NCBI GenBank assembly: GCA_903813345.2
Contig: CAIIXF020000001.1
Coordinates: forward strand, 51,475,885-51,539,884
Direction: 5' to 3'
DNA from: Owenia fusiformis
Lineage: Eukaryota; Annelida; Polychaeta; Sabellida; Oweniidae
DNA length: 64,000 nt
Shown here: one piece after another, positions 51,271-62,458 of the stretch
Numbering within the stretch: position 1 is the stretch's first letter
Layout of the letters: each line of letters begins with the position of its first letter
Position numbers and translations under genes: made by a program
Notes under the pieces: generated by a model
Told to the model about the DNA's origin: nothing
What the model saw: the letters and a program-made list of their open reading frames with translations, nothing else
Databases searched by the model: none

Positions 51271-52215
51271 AAAATTACGAAATATTTTGACTTTTCTTAG
51301 TATACAATAAGACCTTCGTGAAATGGGTCTATTTTCTTCATATTATGAATTGGTGTTATCTTAAGTATCATTTAACCAAAATTAAAGTGACATACCATCA
51401 ATGAATTCTGTATATATCGTTGAGTTCTGTGCAAAAATGTTTGAGTTTGTTTTCAAAGTCTATCCTCCATCTTGAATATGACGTCAATGTCATATGACTA
51501 GTCATGTGATCAAAATATTTTGGTGGGACTTTTGAATTTTTGCAGTGAAAAGATGATCTTCTAAATAAGGCTAGAGAATCAAACAATACATCTTCTGTTT
51601 AAATGACTCTATGAAGTGAGTATGGGCTCTTACTAGATAGAACTCTGATAGAACACCCATCAAGTGAAGGACGGGGGTTAAGAGGTGGAGGGGTTAAATT
51701 GCTGTGAGAATAAGATATAACAAGACATATATATATAATGATTTAATCATTTAGTTGTTTTATTGCATTTTGTCATTCGTTTCATGCTCATATTTACAAA
51801 GCAGGACAAACATATGCAGTAAAAATAAAATAAAAACCAACAATTAAAAAAACTCAATAAACTAAAGACATAAATTAAAACAATCATGTAATCAAAGCAT
51901 TTCTAGATACCTGCTAAAATGGGTATTCAAAATTAGAAACTTGGAATTACAGATGTCAGTTAAGAAAGCATCATAAATATATCCAGTTCAATTCTGGATA
52001 AAAAATAAGAGGTATAGAGTAAAGAGCATGTAAAGGTAGAATCTATCATAGATAACTGAGCCTGAGGTAGAAAAATTCCATGCAAATAATCATAAATGTG
52101 TTTATACACTCCAGTGTGCAGTTATTTACATTTCAAGATTCTAGAATTCAAAGTGTAAATTCTCCAAAATTATAGATTTGAGCATACCAAATATGGATAT
52201 CCACATTCATAGAAC
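51271..52215. other. Intergenic, no gene recognised
   Basis: AT-rich sequence without conserved ORF, splice pattern or clear repeat. Confidence 0.5.
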
Positions 52216-52217
52216 AA

Positions 52218-52350
52218 GGCATTACATGCGAAATGTCTCCACCTGCCATTTGTTACAGATGCTGAATGTTGACTGCCGAACACTAACTGCCAAATGCCAA
52301 ACACCATCCACAAAAAAGTTGGAGACCACAACAGTGGTGGTGACATAAAA
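52218..52350 (+). mobile_element. Best copy of GTCACCACC-type MITE
   Basis: AAGGCATTACATGCGAAATG, then CTCCACCTGCCATTTGTTAC, several GCCAAA words, and the end AGTGGTGGTGACATAAA. About 133 bp with short inverted ends. Confidence 0.7.
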
Positions 52351-52499
52351 ATGAACTCATGAATTTTAAATTTAGAAATATTGAGACAAAACAATTCTGA
52401 TATTAAAAATATTTCTCAGAATCTCTGATTTACTATGAATGCCTCAATTGAGTATTCTTAACTAAAAAGTGATAAAATATTAATTTACAATTACTGCTG

Positions 52500-52800
52500 T
52501 ATTTTAATACACAAAGGTTTGGTGCTACAGTTGTATTTAAATACAAAAGGTTGTATCTTTGTGAATCATGCTACTTGTATTTAAATAAAAAGGTTGTATT
52601 TTGCTGACCAATGCTACAGTTGTATTTAAATACAAAAGGCTGTATCTTGCTGACCAATGCTAGTTGCATTAAATACAAAAGGTTGTATCTTGCTGACCCA
52701 TGCTGCAGTTGTATTTAAATACATAAGGTTGTATCTAACCGACTCATTCAAGTATAAAAGGCAATACCTCACTCATTCAAATAACAGCTGTCTAGTGTAT
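52500..52800. repeat. About 45-bp tandem repeat with GTATTTAAATAC palindrome
   Basis: Six or so units of TTGTATTTAAATACAAAAGG followed by TTGTATCTTGCTGACC. The palindromic core is retained in most units. Confidence 0.88.
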
Positions 52801-53519
52801 TTAAATAGAAAGTTATAATATCTTAAGGACAATGACATCTATGTTTTAAACATTGGCCTACTGTACAATTATGGCAGTCATGGTACCTTGACTAAAGTAG
52901 GTACTTTTAATCATCTGATAATAAAAATAATTTAGTAATTACTATAAGCACAATTTCATAAAAATATGACAAATCAGAAGTAGACAATTTATCCAGTCTA
53001 CCTACAATAATCAATTTTCTTGGTAAGGTATAGTTTTTAGTTTTTTATATTGTCGCAGCTCCTTTGTATTTCCCTGATCCCTTTGTTTTGTCCTAGTTCC
53101 TTTATCTTTTTTCAAATTCTTTGTTTTGTCAATGTTTATTTGTATTGTCCTGATATAGTTCCTGGACTCCGTTGTTTTGTCCTAGTTCTCCGTTCTGTTT
53201 TTCAGTTTTAGTTTGCAATGTTTCAATTTATTAGCATTAATACATGATTATAGGCGTTAACAGTGTTCAACATACGATTTATGTGACGCTGGTAATTGAT
53301 TTTCATAGACCACAGTTAAACATTGCCATGTAACTTTTCATAGATCTTAGTTTTAGTACTAGTAACAGTAACCTTTTGAGGTTGCGGCATGACTACTGAC
53401 AGACCACAATACCTGTACTGTCAATACAGGTTATAACCTTGTCACAGTATCTGACCATGCTAGAGTACTCTCGTTTCTGACCATAACACAGTATACGATT
53501 ATGCCACAGTATATGACCA

Positions 53520-54358
53520 TATCATGGTATACAACCATGGCACATGATAGCATTATGGACCACAAAATATATAATCAATTACTACAGTATATGACCATAC
53601 CACAGTATACAACCATGGCACATGATAGCATTATGGACCACAAAATATAAATTCAACTACTACAATATATGACCATACCACAGTATACAACCATGGCACA
53701 TGATAGCATTATGGACCACAAAATATATATTCAATTACTACAATATATGACCATACCACAGTATACAACCATGGCACATGATAGCATTATGGACCACAAA
53801 ATATATAATCAATTACTACAGTATATGACCATACCACAGTATACAACCATGGCACATGATAGCATAATGGACCACAAAATATATATTCAATTACTACAGT
53901 ATATGACCATACCACAGTATACAACCATGGCACATGATAGCATTATGGACCACAAAATATATATTCAATTACTACAGTATATGACCATACCACAGTATAC
54001 AACCATGGCACATGATAGCATTATGGACCACAAAATATATATTCAATTACTACAGTATATGACCATACCACAGTATACAACCATGGCACATGATAGCATT
54101 ATGGACCACAAAATATAAATTCAACTACTACAATATATGACCATACCACAGTATACAACCATGGCACATGATAGCATTATGGACCACAAAATATATATTC
54201 AATTACTACAATATATGACCATACCACATTATACAACCATGGCACATGATAGCATTATGGACCACAAGATATATATTCAATTACTACAGTATATGACCAT
54301 ACCACAGTATACAACCATGGTACATGATTGCATTATGGACCACAAAATATCATTATGA
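53520..54358. repeat. 78-bp minisatellite downstream of TTLL7
   Basis: About 10.7 units, each with ACAACCATGGCACATGATAG and TTATGGACCACAAAATATA, nearly identical. 78 is a multiple of three, which explains the long open frame across it. It begins about 70 bp beyond the TTLL7 stop and may be within its 3' UTR. Confidence 0.96.
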
Positions 54359-54426
54359 TGCATATTCAGTTTACATTTCAGCTACCACACCGCATATCTT
54401 TACTATTATAGTCTCCACTATTCATG

Positions 54427-54517
54427 TCATGAATCGCCCACTCCATTGATACCATGGTATGACATGCTGTAGCGCTGACTCACTGATTGGTTGGGATTCC
54501 ATGATTTAAGCTCTCTC
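54427..54517 (-). CDS. TTLL7: TTLL7 last exon
   Basis: Encodes RELKSWNPNQSVSQRYSMSY and HGINGVGDS, then TGA. The end differs from vertebrate TTLL7; chosen by frame, a good acceptor and a quick stop. Confidence 0.8.
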
Positions 54518-57500
54518 CTGTAAGTGAAGAAAAAAATTAGAGTAAATATTTGCAATGTTATATGCTATAATACTATTCTAAAATGGGTTGCATTAAACTG
54601 ATTTTGAATAATTTCAATGTGAATTGTAGGAAACCAGAACAACGGCAACGCCAAAGCGTAGCGAATCCCATCGAACAGCCATGTGCCATGCTTATAGTAT
54701 TCACATACCAAATATGAACAAAATCGCTCTACTACTTTTCGAGTTATAGTAAAATAAGTTAAAATGGAGGCCATCCATTTTTTAAAATGGCCGCCTTCTA
54801 CCAAAAGTGTCATTAGACAGTGTGCCTTGCTTATAGTATTTACATACCAAATATGAACAAAATCGCTCCACTACTTTTCGAGTTACAGCAAAAATCGTAA
54901 AATAACGAGTAAAGGCCGCCATTTTTCAAGATGACTGCCATATGTGCTTCTTTAATATCTACATTTCTAGCTTTATTAATGTCCTACATAAATTTTTTAC
55001 ATTCAAAACATATTGCTATTACAGTTTTACATATTGCACCTAAATAACTGTAAAATCGGCACTAAAATGGCCGCCATGAGCGGGCATTTTGAAAATCTGC
55101 TATCGAGCAGAACTTCTACCCCCATAGGATACATGTATATGTGTACAAAATATGAACAAAATCGGGCCAACCTGTTTGAGTTATTGCCCGGATGGACAGA
55201 CGTACGTACGTATGTACGTACGGACGGACGGAGGCATTCCCTATATCACTCCGAACTTCGTTCGATGGGATAATAACTTGGAGATAGTAAAATTTAATGT
55301 GGTCATTTCGTACAATATATATACCTTTTCATGTCTTCAGTGGCATAGCTGCTGCTAGGTGTACCTGAAGCACATTTAGCATCTGCGGCAAACTGGTAGA
55401 CAATCAGGAGACAATCACGACATAACTGGACAATCCTTCGACAACATGACATCTCAAGAGGATCAATCACATCCGAACTTTTGCTGAATATTGTTTCCCA
55501 TGATGCACTGCAAAACAGTTATACAATGAGCTTATTTCCATTTTGTGTACTAGCTGATTATTTCTTTCAGAATAATTTCCAATCACAAAGTTATTTTAAA
55601 ACGATTTCAAAAGCATGCAGTATAATGAATCATTTCATCCTTTCCATGATTCAAAAGAACCAGAGAAAACTCAATCAATAAAGTCTAAATTATACTTTTG
55701 ACAAAGAGGGAATCTGAAATATATTTGGAGGATTTGAAATCTTGAAATTGCGGTCTTCAGCGTACCTTGAAGCAGTTGAGAAACAGTTCCAGAGGCCTTG
55801 TCCATGGCTCCATAGTAATCTGTTGAACACACGGCTAAATATTCTGTATAATCGGAGGTTGTCAACATCTGTGCATTTGTATGTTCTTTGTAAGACAGCT
55901 TTTATGTTTGATCTGACAATGTCTATAACTTTACGTCGTTTTATACTGTCTAGTTTCACTAACCAATATGATGCTATCCGTGGCTTGTGGAACTTCCAGT
56001 TTTCATGAATCTGAAAAACATGATAAGAAAAATCATCTTTTAAACTTAAAACGGCTACAAAAATCATACTATAAAAATAACAGGACAATGGCAATGTGAC
56101 ACTTTTTCAAAGTGTGATAATAATACTTGCAAATACACAAAAATGAATCACAAGTATAAAATTATTCTCCTGATGAAAGCATTTTACATCTCTTCGAACA
56201 CATAGTCAAATTGTTCCTGCAGCAATTTTAAGTAGTTTTGTACATATATCTTCAATTTGGCTACCCGGCTGTCTGAGATTTTTCTATTAAAAGAACTCTG
56301 CCACCATTTAAGTCTTGGTCATTTTTCTTATTTCAAAAGAAAGGAAATGAGGACTTGATGTAATCATAGTTTACCTTATCTAATATTATATCAGCCTCTT
56401 CATCAGTCTTTCCAGGGAAGCGTATCCTCATATCATTTATTGCCAGTAGAGTTGACTTCACTGCCTCATCATCTTCATCCTTATTGGTCATCTCCTGAAA
56501 CATATCAGCACCATACATATAGAACTCAGAGTTTACGAAAATCATATTTGAAGCTTGCTCAGTTTATCAGATCTTACAAGAGTTTGCAATATTGTACTGC
56601 ATTTGGGACTCATTGAATAAGGGAATACTCAACATGATTACTATAGCTTTTGAACCAAACATCAAAATCTTGCATTTAACAGTAAAAGAGTCTTACCAGT
56701 ACAGATGTGGTTCTAGCAGAGCCATTACTCAGGCGACTGTTCAAAGGTCTCATGGCAGAGCTTGATCTTTGGTTGCTTTGTACAGTAGTAGGCCTGGAGA
56801 GACTAGGAGGGTTAGTGTCCTTGTTAGCATTTTTCCCAGACCCTGGCCTTCCATTCTGTGCTACTCCTCCACCCCGCATGGATATATTAGATGGGGGTCT
56901 AGTACGTAATGTAGAAGGCGCTCTTTTCTGATTCCGTGTGGCGATTTCATCAGGTTCATCATCTGAATCATCTTCTGAATCATCATCAGAGTCATTGTTT
57001 TTTCTGCTTTCCTGTACCCGGGTGGGCATGCCTATGAGAGGCTTTGGTCCTCTCACTCTTGTGGAAGCCATAGTCTTCCCTTCCATCTCATCAGCCTCAC
57101 ACTGGGCCAACATGTCCAAAACATCCTCTTCCTGCAATAAAATACAAGGGATTAAAATGAAAAATTTGTGGTAAGACAAAACCCAAATCTACATTCTATC
57201 CTACATTTAAGCTTTATCTTTTTTTCAAATCGTTTTTTCTCTGGGATTTCTGAAGCATGTTAAATCATACTAACCCTTAATTTATTGTTATATGTTCGCC
57301 TAAGCTCTCCCTGCATGTTAGTGCCCCGGGAGGCTAAGAACACTGTGAAGGCATCCTCCACAAGCTTGGCCATCTTCTCTCTCTTTAACCTGTCATCAGA
57401 GGGGAAGATCCTGTGAAAGCAGCCACATGCTCTGTTCTCAAAGTCCTCCCTTACTGATTCCTTCCTAAGACGTCCAAGTAGGTCTTTCTGGAAATTAGAT

Positions 57501-60500
57501 ATTTTGAACTGTTGTGAATAGAAATTTATATGAGGAGATCTATTTTTGAATAATAGTCCTATGTCCTAAACACCTATAGAAATAAACATCTATGGAAAAA
57601 ACTGAAATATCTCATATTTTCAAACAAAAACAAATAAATAAATGAATACAGTAAACAAAAAAAACAATCAAATACTAGTAATCAATCAAATATAAATTAA
57701 TTAATCATACGATTAAGTAATGAATCAGACTTGTTTACTACATGCCAATCATCCAAGCAAGCAATTAATCAATGAAACTGATAATCAGCTCAGCAGGTTA
57801 ACAGTTCATATAAAATCTTATAAGAATGACGTCAGGATTTTATCATTCAAGCTAAATCTAAGGCTTATTTACAAGTATGGTGAAGGAAGCTTGTTTACCA
57901 ATTTCAAATTGGTATTTTATAAAAGTGATAATGAGAAAGAATATCGGACCCCATATAGACCCCTAAAGTCAAGGTATTGTACATGTACAGCACTGCAATA
58001 TTGTTCCCTTGTATCTATGAATTAAGCACCTCCCTTTCCATTTCCTTTTTGACACAATGCAGAATGAATATTCCGATGTAAATCAAACAAATATAAGAAA
58101 AGTAATGTAATTCAAAGGGTAAATCTTGAAACAGTCCCTGATTTTTTCCCTGGTCTTTAATGGAGAACCTGACCCCTTAATGGAGAACAACATACATGTA
58201 GGGGCTTGATGCAAGACTATGATGTCGTACATAATTTACTTACTAATTCATTTTTTCTCCTCTCCACATTTTGTCGTTTCTTATCTAACTCTGACATATC
58301 CATCTCTGCACGCTTGGTTGGCCTTAGCAGCCTTCTTTGAGCCTCTGCCTTCTGGGCTGCCATGTTCTTCTTACGATCGGAAGATCTGTTTACAGAAAAC
58401 ATATGCGTTAAAATATCAAAATAATTTAAAAACATTTCATGATAATGCATATGCATACATGTATGGTCTCATAGTATTATATGCTAGATATAGTACCCTG
58501 AATTCTCAAGGATAGGGCAAACTACCCTCTCACTATTACAACTGATTTACAAAAATCTAGGTACCTCTTGAAATTTTTGGAAACAAAATAAACTAAAATA
58601 TACAAATCTACATCGGGATAACCACAAAATCTTGCATATTCTGAAAGGGAAGTTACTCCAATCCAATTTATTTAATTACACAATGTCTCTATTAAAACCA
58701 TCAATCTTTGTCATCCCAGCGATTTAAAATAATACATTCAATTACGCAATAATGGATCTGATAGTGAAATCTTTTTTTTGAGTTTCAGATTCATCAAAAT
58801 CTGACTCAATAGATCTAATTCTCTCTAATGATGTCATTCCAGGTATTAGGTAATGATTGATGTCAGGCCAAGAAAATAATTACATGTCAAATTAAGACTA
58901 TGTCAGATATATTTTAGTCAATATTCCTAGCAGTTTCGCACCAAGAACAATGGGACAACAAATAAACTCTCAGACTCTTTTACATGAATTTGAATTAATC
59001 TAAGTATCATAGACACTAATTACTATTTCTTGTAAATAATTGTTTTATAACTTAGATTATGTGTACAGAAAAACACAAATAAACATTGCATTGAAAATGC
59101 AAATGTGATACAATATTATTCTAACTATGAAAAATATTTTCCTTTTATTTTTCTGAAGTAAATAGAGTAAATATCATTCAGTCTAGAACTGTAACTTGAT
59201 ACAACACAATAGAACAATTTATCAAATGGCAAACATTTACAATATGGACCAGTAAATACTCAGATAATGGTTTAGGTAAGTAATAAATATGGTGTATTTC
59301 TTTAAACATCTTAAGTTTAACAAGTAAACATTGATACCCTCTTAAACCAAGGTCATAACTCTGTAACATAAGCAAACACAGGAACCTTGCTATGTAAAAA
59401 CAGCAAATAATATTTCCAAGATAAGTCTACAAGCAGTCATAGACATTACTTTGTAGACATACATGTAACCAGGGCCATACTTGTCATTAGGTGAATTTAG
59501 TGTGTAGTATCATCAGAGTTATTTAAACCCCCTCAAGTTAAGTCCCAAAATAATCATGCTTAATTGAAAGAATCTGTTTGATGGGACAAAACATACATTG
59601 TCAATTTACTTACTTTATATTAAGTAGTCTAATGGTATCCCCAATCACACCAGACTTGATTTCATAATCAATCTTTTCATCAGTCCCAAAGCTTGGTGAC
59701 CTGTTAACCTACAAATAAATCATTATCTTATCAATTCTGAGTTACCTCGCCCCAATGGAACAATAAACAAGGCATTAATATGCAAAATGTCACCACCTGC
59801 CATTTGTTACAGATGCCAAACACTGACTGCCATTCAATTCAAAAAAGATTTACTTTTGATGTATACATGTTTGTGCATCTACTTTCAGTTGAGTTATTGA
59901 CCAAGGCTTTACTATCACAAATTACTGTCTTTTATCAGTTTAATACCTCAGCTATTGCCACAAAGTTATATATACATGTACATGTTCTGTTTATAATTAC
60001 CACTAAATATGGAAAAAAATACTACAGAATATATATTTCTTGAAACAATGAAACACGCACTTCTTTATAGTAAAATAAGATCATCTACAGCAAATATATA
60101 TTATTTTAGGCCAATCAATCTTAACAGGCTTCTGTTTTGACACAATTCATAACTCTTTACTTATTTTTATATTCAATAAATTGCATAAACATATCATAAC
60201 CAGGATGTGCAGTTGTGCCAAATTAACCCATATACTGTAATTGACTGAACACAAACATGTTAATTTGAAAAATTGGAAAGATCTGGACAGATCTATTACA
60301 TACTAATAAATTGAATTACACTTCTAATTGACAAATCATATTGGAATATTTTGATGATGGAACTAATGAAATAAGCAAGGAATTCATCTCCAGGAATATA
60401 GCCTATGTAACAATTGTTACGGAATCACAATTGAATCACAAAAAATGGTGGCTTAATATGTCAGAACTTCCTGATCAGACCATATCATATGTCAGATGTT

Positions 60501-62458
60501 ACAGTTCTTGATGTAACCAGGTTACGTCAACAGGACATACTGAATATGGAAATCCTCTCACCTCTATCAACCAAGGCTTTAACTTCCTATCTAGCATGAC
60601 ATCAAATCCTAGCAGTTCAAAACATACACTGTCACTGCCAGGTACCTGCCCTGGCCGACACATCCTGTACGCATGTAACACATGGGGGGCCGCAACTACT
60701 AACGTCTTTACTAACATTTCAGTGATTTTGGTCCACATGTGACGCACGTCATAGTCATTTTTTCTTAAATAATCATTAAAATATTTCAGCGACCTCTTGC
60801 TTCCAGTCTCTACTGAGCCACTTTTTTCATAGTTTTCACTGTGTTTGTTCACTGAGTAGTTAGTTAGATGCATAAATAAGGTATCCTGAAAATGAAAGAA
60901 TAGTTCAATAAGTTTGGTAAGTATCTATAATTTCATCTTTTATGGGCCCGTTATCCATTTGACTGGTTGTTTATGCTCTACCTTTTCTCCCTTTGTTTTG
61001 GAATAATTTTGATATGATATACAATAGCCACAATACATACATGTCTCAACTAATTCTTGGATTTAAAAAACTTTTCTCCCTATCTTATATTTTACATATT
61101 GCATATTCTTTTCATATTTAAAATAATCAGATTATCTACATGTAGCTATAGCCAATTTATTGACAGCTCAACTTACGATATTGCTGTCCGTCGGATGTGT
61201 ATATTTTTCTGTGCCCATTCTCAGCAGTCCATCATTGTAGAGGAACAGTCTCAGAGGGTCACATGACGTTACAAGGACATAGATTCGGAGATCACATTTA
61301 TAGCCATCCACGAGGAAAGGCTTGTCAATATATTCTTGAACTATTATGTGATCATTTTGTGGAATTTTCTCAGCATTACGAAACAACTGGATCCTACAAA
61401 ATTATATTTTTTTCATTATGAATGGGTTCATGCATTTATCTCATCACAAACTCCATTGCATGTACATGGTATGTACATTTTTAGGTTCCCTAGTCCAAAA
61501 ATGCCCATTAAATGTTAAACTCATGGGCGCCCATTTCATGTTAACTCATGGGTACCCATTACAGCTGGTTAAACCCATGGATGCCCATTACATGTTAAAC
61601 TCATGGGTACCCATTACATGTGAAACTCATGGTTGCCCATTACAAGTTAAACTCATGGGTGCCCATTACAAGTTAAACTCATGGGTGCCCATTACATGTT
61701 AAACTCATGGGTGCAAATTACATGTTAAACCCATGAGTGCCCATTACATGTTAAACCAATGGTGGAGATTTTGAGATTGATCTGGTATCTGATGTAGCAT
61801 TTGGATGTAATTATAAATCATATTATATACGGCTTACCCATTTCCCATAGCACCATTGGCAGGCTTGACAATATATGTTTTATGTTTTTTCTTCTTTTTC
61901 AAATCTTTGGCATAGTTTTGGAAAGCACTGTACTCAGATGGAAATATCCATGACTTAGGTACAAAGTCAAACTCCTCAGGGTGAACCTTGGCCATTCTGA
62001 AATGACGAAAAGAATGTGATAGGCATGCGCATATTGTTAAAACTGAACCTTGGCCAACCTGAAAAAATGAGAATAAACCTTGGACATTCTGAAATGATGA
62101 GAACAAAGGTTGGCCATTCTAAAATGATGATAACATTAATGGGTGCGTGTATTATGCTAAATACACAAAACCTTGGCCATTCTGAAATGATGAGAACTAT
62201 GATTAGCCATTCTAATATGATGACAACATTAATATGTATGTGTACATGTAGGGTGGTGCCTGGGTTATTGTCTTTTCTGACAAGTCCCCTTATTGCTCAT
62301 AAAGTTTGGCATGTCAAAGTTCTTACTTCATCATGTTTCTTGCAAGACAATCCTTTCTGCATATCTCCCCCATTCCTGGGAAATGGTTGACCCTCTGGAA
62401 TGGCTTCAGATCTGAGATCTTCTCAGTGCTCACAAAACTGTCATTCCAGATCAGATAA
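54427..62458 (-). CDS. TTLL7: TTLL7 tubulin polyglutamylase, 5' end outside window
   Basis: Twelve exons in transcript order: 62458-62327, 61996-61838, 61393-61177, 60885-60562, 59708-59614, 58385-58244, 57487-57275, 57131-56697, 56494-56375, 56010-55766, 55507-55325, 54517-54427. Phases agree throughout; 784 residues are visible, so roughly the first 80 residues are missing. TTL domain motifs: NHFPGMGEICRKD, VKPANGAMGNG (nucleotide loop), QEYIDKPFLVDGYKCDLRIY, MHLTNYSVNK, FELLGFDVMLD and WLIEVNRSPSFG (metal/ATP site). A basic helical region (QKAEAQRRL...) corresponds to the microtubule-binding part, followed by an acidic Ser/Asp linker and a conserved C-terminal region ending LLWSHGQGLWNCF. 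TTLL7 adds glutamate side chains to beta-tubulin tails. No disabling change is seen. Confidence 0.96.
54630..55272. mobile_element. Intronic repeat with inverted ends and GTACGTACG block
   Basis: Ends AGCGAATCCCATCGAA and its partner TTCGTTCGATGGGAT. The inside has units with CATACCAAATATGAACAAAA, TCGAGTTA and GGCCGCCAT, then GGACAGACGTACGTACG and GGACGGACGG. Probably a non-autonomous transposon; it lies in the last TTLL7 intron. Confidence 0.65.
55325..55507 (-). CDS. TTLL7: TTLL7 exon 11 visible
   Basis: Encodes SWETIFSKSSDVIDPLEMSC and RRIVQLCRDCLLIVYQFAAD, matching the human CQRLVELCKQCLLVVYKYA segment. Confidence 0.93.
55766..56010 (-). CDS. TTLL7: TTLL7 exon 10 visible
   Basis: Encodes IHENWKFHKPRIASYWLVKL and YRIFSRVFNRLLWSHGQGLW, the most conserved C-terminal block. 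Confidence 0.95.
56375..56494 (-). CDS. TTLL7: TTLL7 exon 9 visible
   Basis: Encodes STLLAINDMRIRFPGKTDEE, conserved in human TTLL7 as VLKDMKIRFPGKSDAE. Confidence 0.95.
56697..57131 (-). CDS. TTLL7: TTLL7 exon 8 visible, acidic linker
   Basis: Encodes EEDVLDMLAQCEADEMEGKT and RVRGPKPLIGMP, then a DSDDDSEDDSDDEPDE run and a Ser/Arg/Pro-rich disordered stretch. Confidence 0.95.
57275..57487 (-). CDS. TTLL7: TTLL7 exon 7 visible
   Basis: Encodes DLLGRLRKESVREDFENRAC, FHRIFPSDDRLKREKMAKL and FLASRGTNMQGELRR, matching the human YRRIYPPED...FLSGRA region. Confidence 0.93.
58244..58385 (-). CDS. TTLL7: TTLL7 exon 6 visible, basic region
   Basis: Encodes KNMAAQKAEAQRRLLRPTKR and DKKRQNVERRKNEL, a strongly basic helix. 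Confidence 0.94.
59614..59708 (-). CDS. TTLL7: TTLL7 exon 5 visible
   Basis: Encodes VNRSPSFGTDEKIDYEIKSG and VIGDTIRLLNI; the N of VNRSPS is the conserved metal-site residue. Too short for ORF calling. Confidence 0.94.
59771..59836 (+). mobile_element. 5' half of GTCACCACC-type MITE
   Basis: GGCATTAATATGCAAAATGT then CACCACCTGCCATTTGTTAC, breaking off after GACTGCCA. Confidence 0.7.
60562..60885 (-). CDS. TTLL7: TTLL7 exon 4 visible, catalytic core
   Basis: Encodes MHLTNYSVNKHSENYEKSG through APHVLHAYRMCRPGQVPGSD to FELLGFDVMLDRKLKPWLIE. Confidence 0.96.
61177..61393 (-). CDS. TTLL7: TTLL7 exon 3 visible
   Basis: Encodes IQLFRNAEKIPQNDH, IVQEYIDKPFLVDGYKCDL and VTSCDPLRLFLYNDGLLRMG. The acceptor is set by frame continuity after GNG. 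Confidence 0.95.
61500..61755. repeat. 26-bp minisatellite in TTLL7 intron
   Basis: About ten units of AACTCATGGGTGCCCATTAC plus ATGTTA. The word TGGGTGCCCA is nearly palindromic. Confidence 0.93.
61838..61996 (-). CDS. TTLL7: TTLL7 exon with ATP loop
   Basis: Encodes FVPKSWIFPSEY, a KKKKKH run, and TYIVKPANGAMG. Its acceptor and first bases are copied several times just upstream (61985-62232). Confidence 0.95.
61985..62232. repeat. Repeat derived from the splice acceptor of a TTLL7 exon
   Basis: Six copies of ACCTTGGCCATTCTGAAATG (the complement of the acceptor CATTTCAG plus exon start AATGGCCAAGGT), one real and five upstream, at irregular spacing of about 30-60 bp. Confidence 0.88.
62327..62458 (-). 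CDS. TTLL7: TTLL7 first visible exon
   Basis: Encodes YLIWNDSFVSTEKISDLKPF and NHFPGMGEICRKD. Begins with one base of a split codon, so an upstream exon exists beyond the window. Confidence 0.95.

Noticed and set aside
53669-54358. 149- and 73-codon ORFs with 26-residue repeats
   Set aside because: Product of the 78-bp minisatellite; no splice or codon evidence and no known family.
61500-61755. CRISPR array
   Set aside because: Direct repeats are contiguous 26-bp units without unique spacers, in an animal intron.
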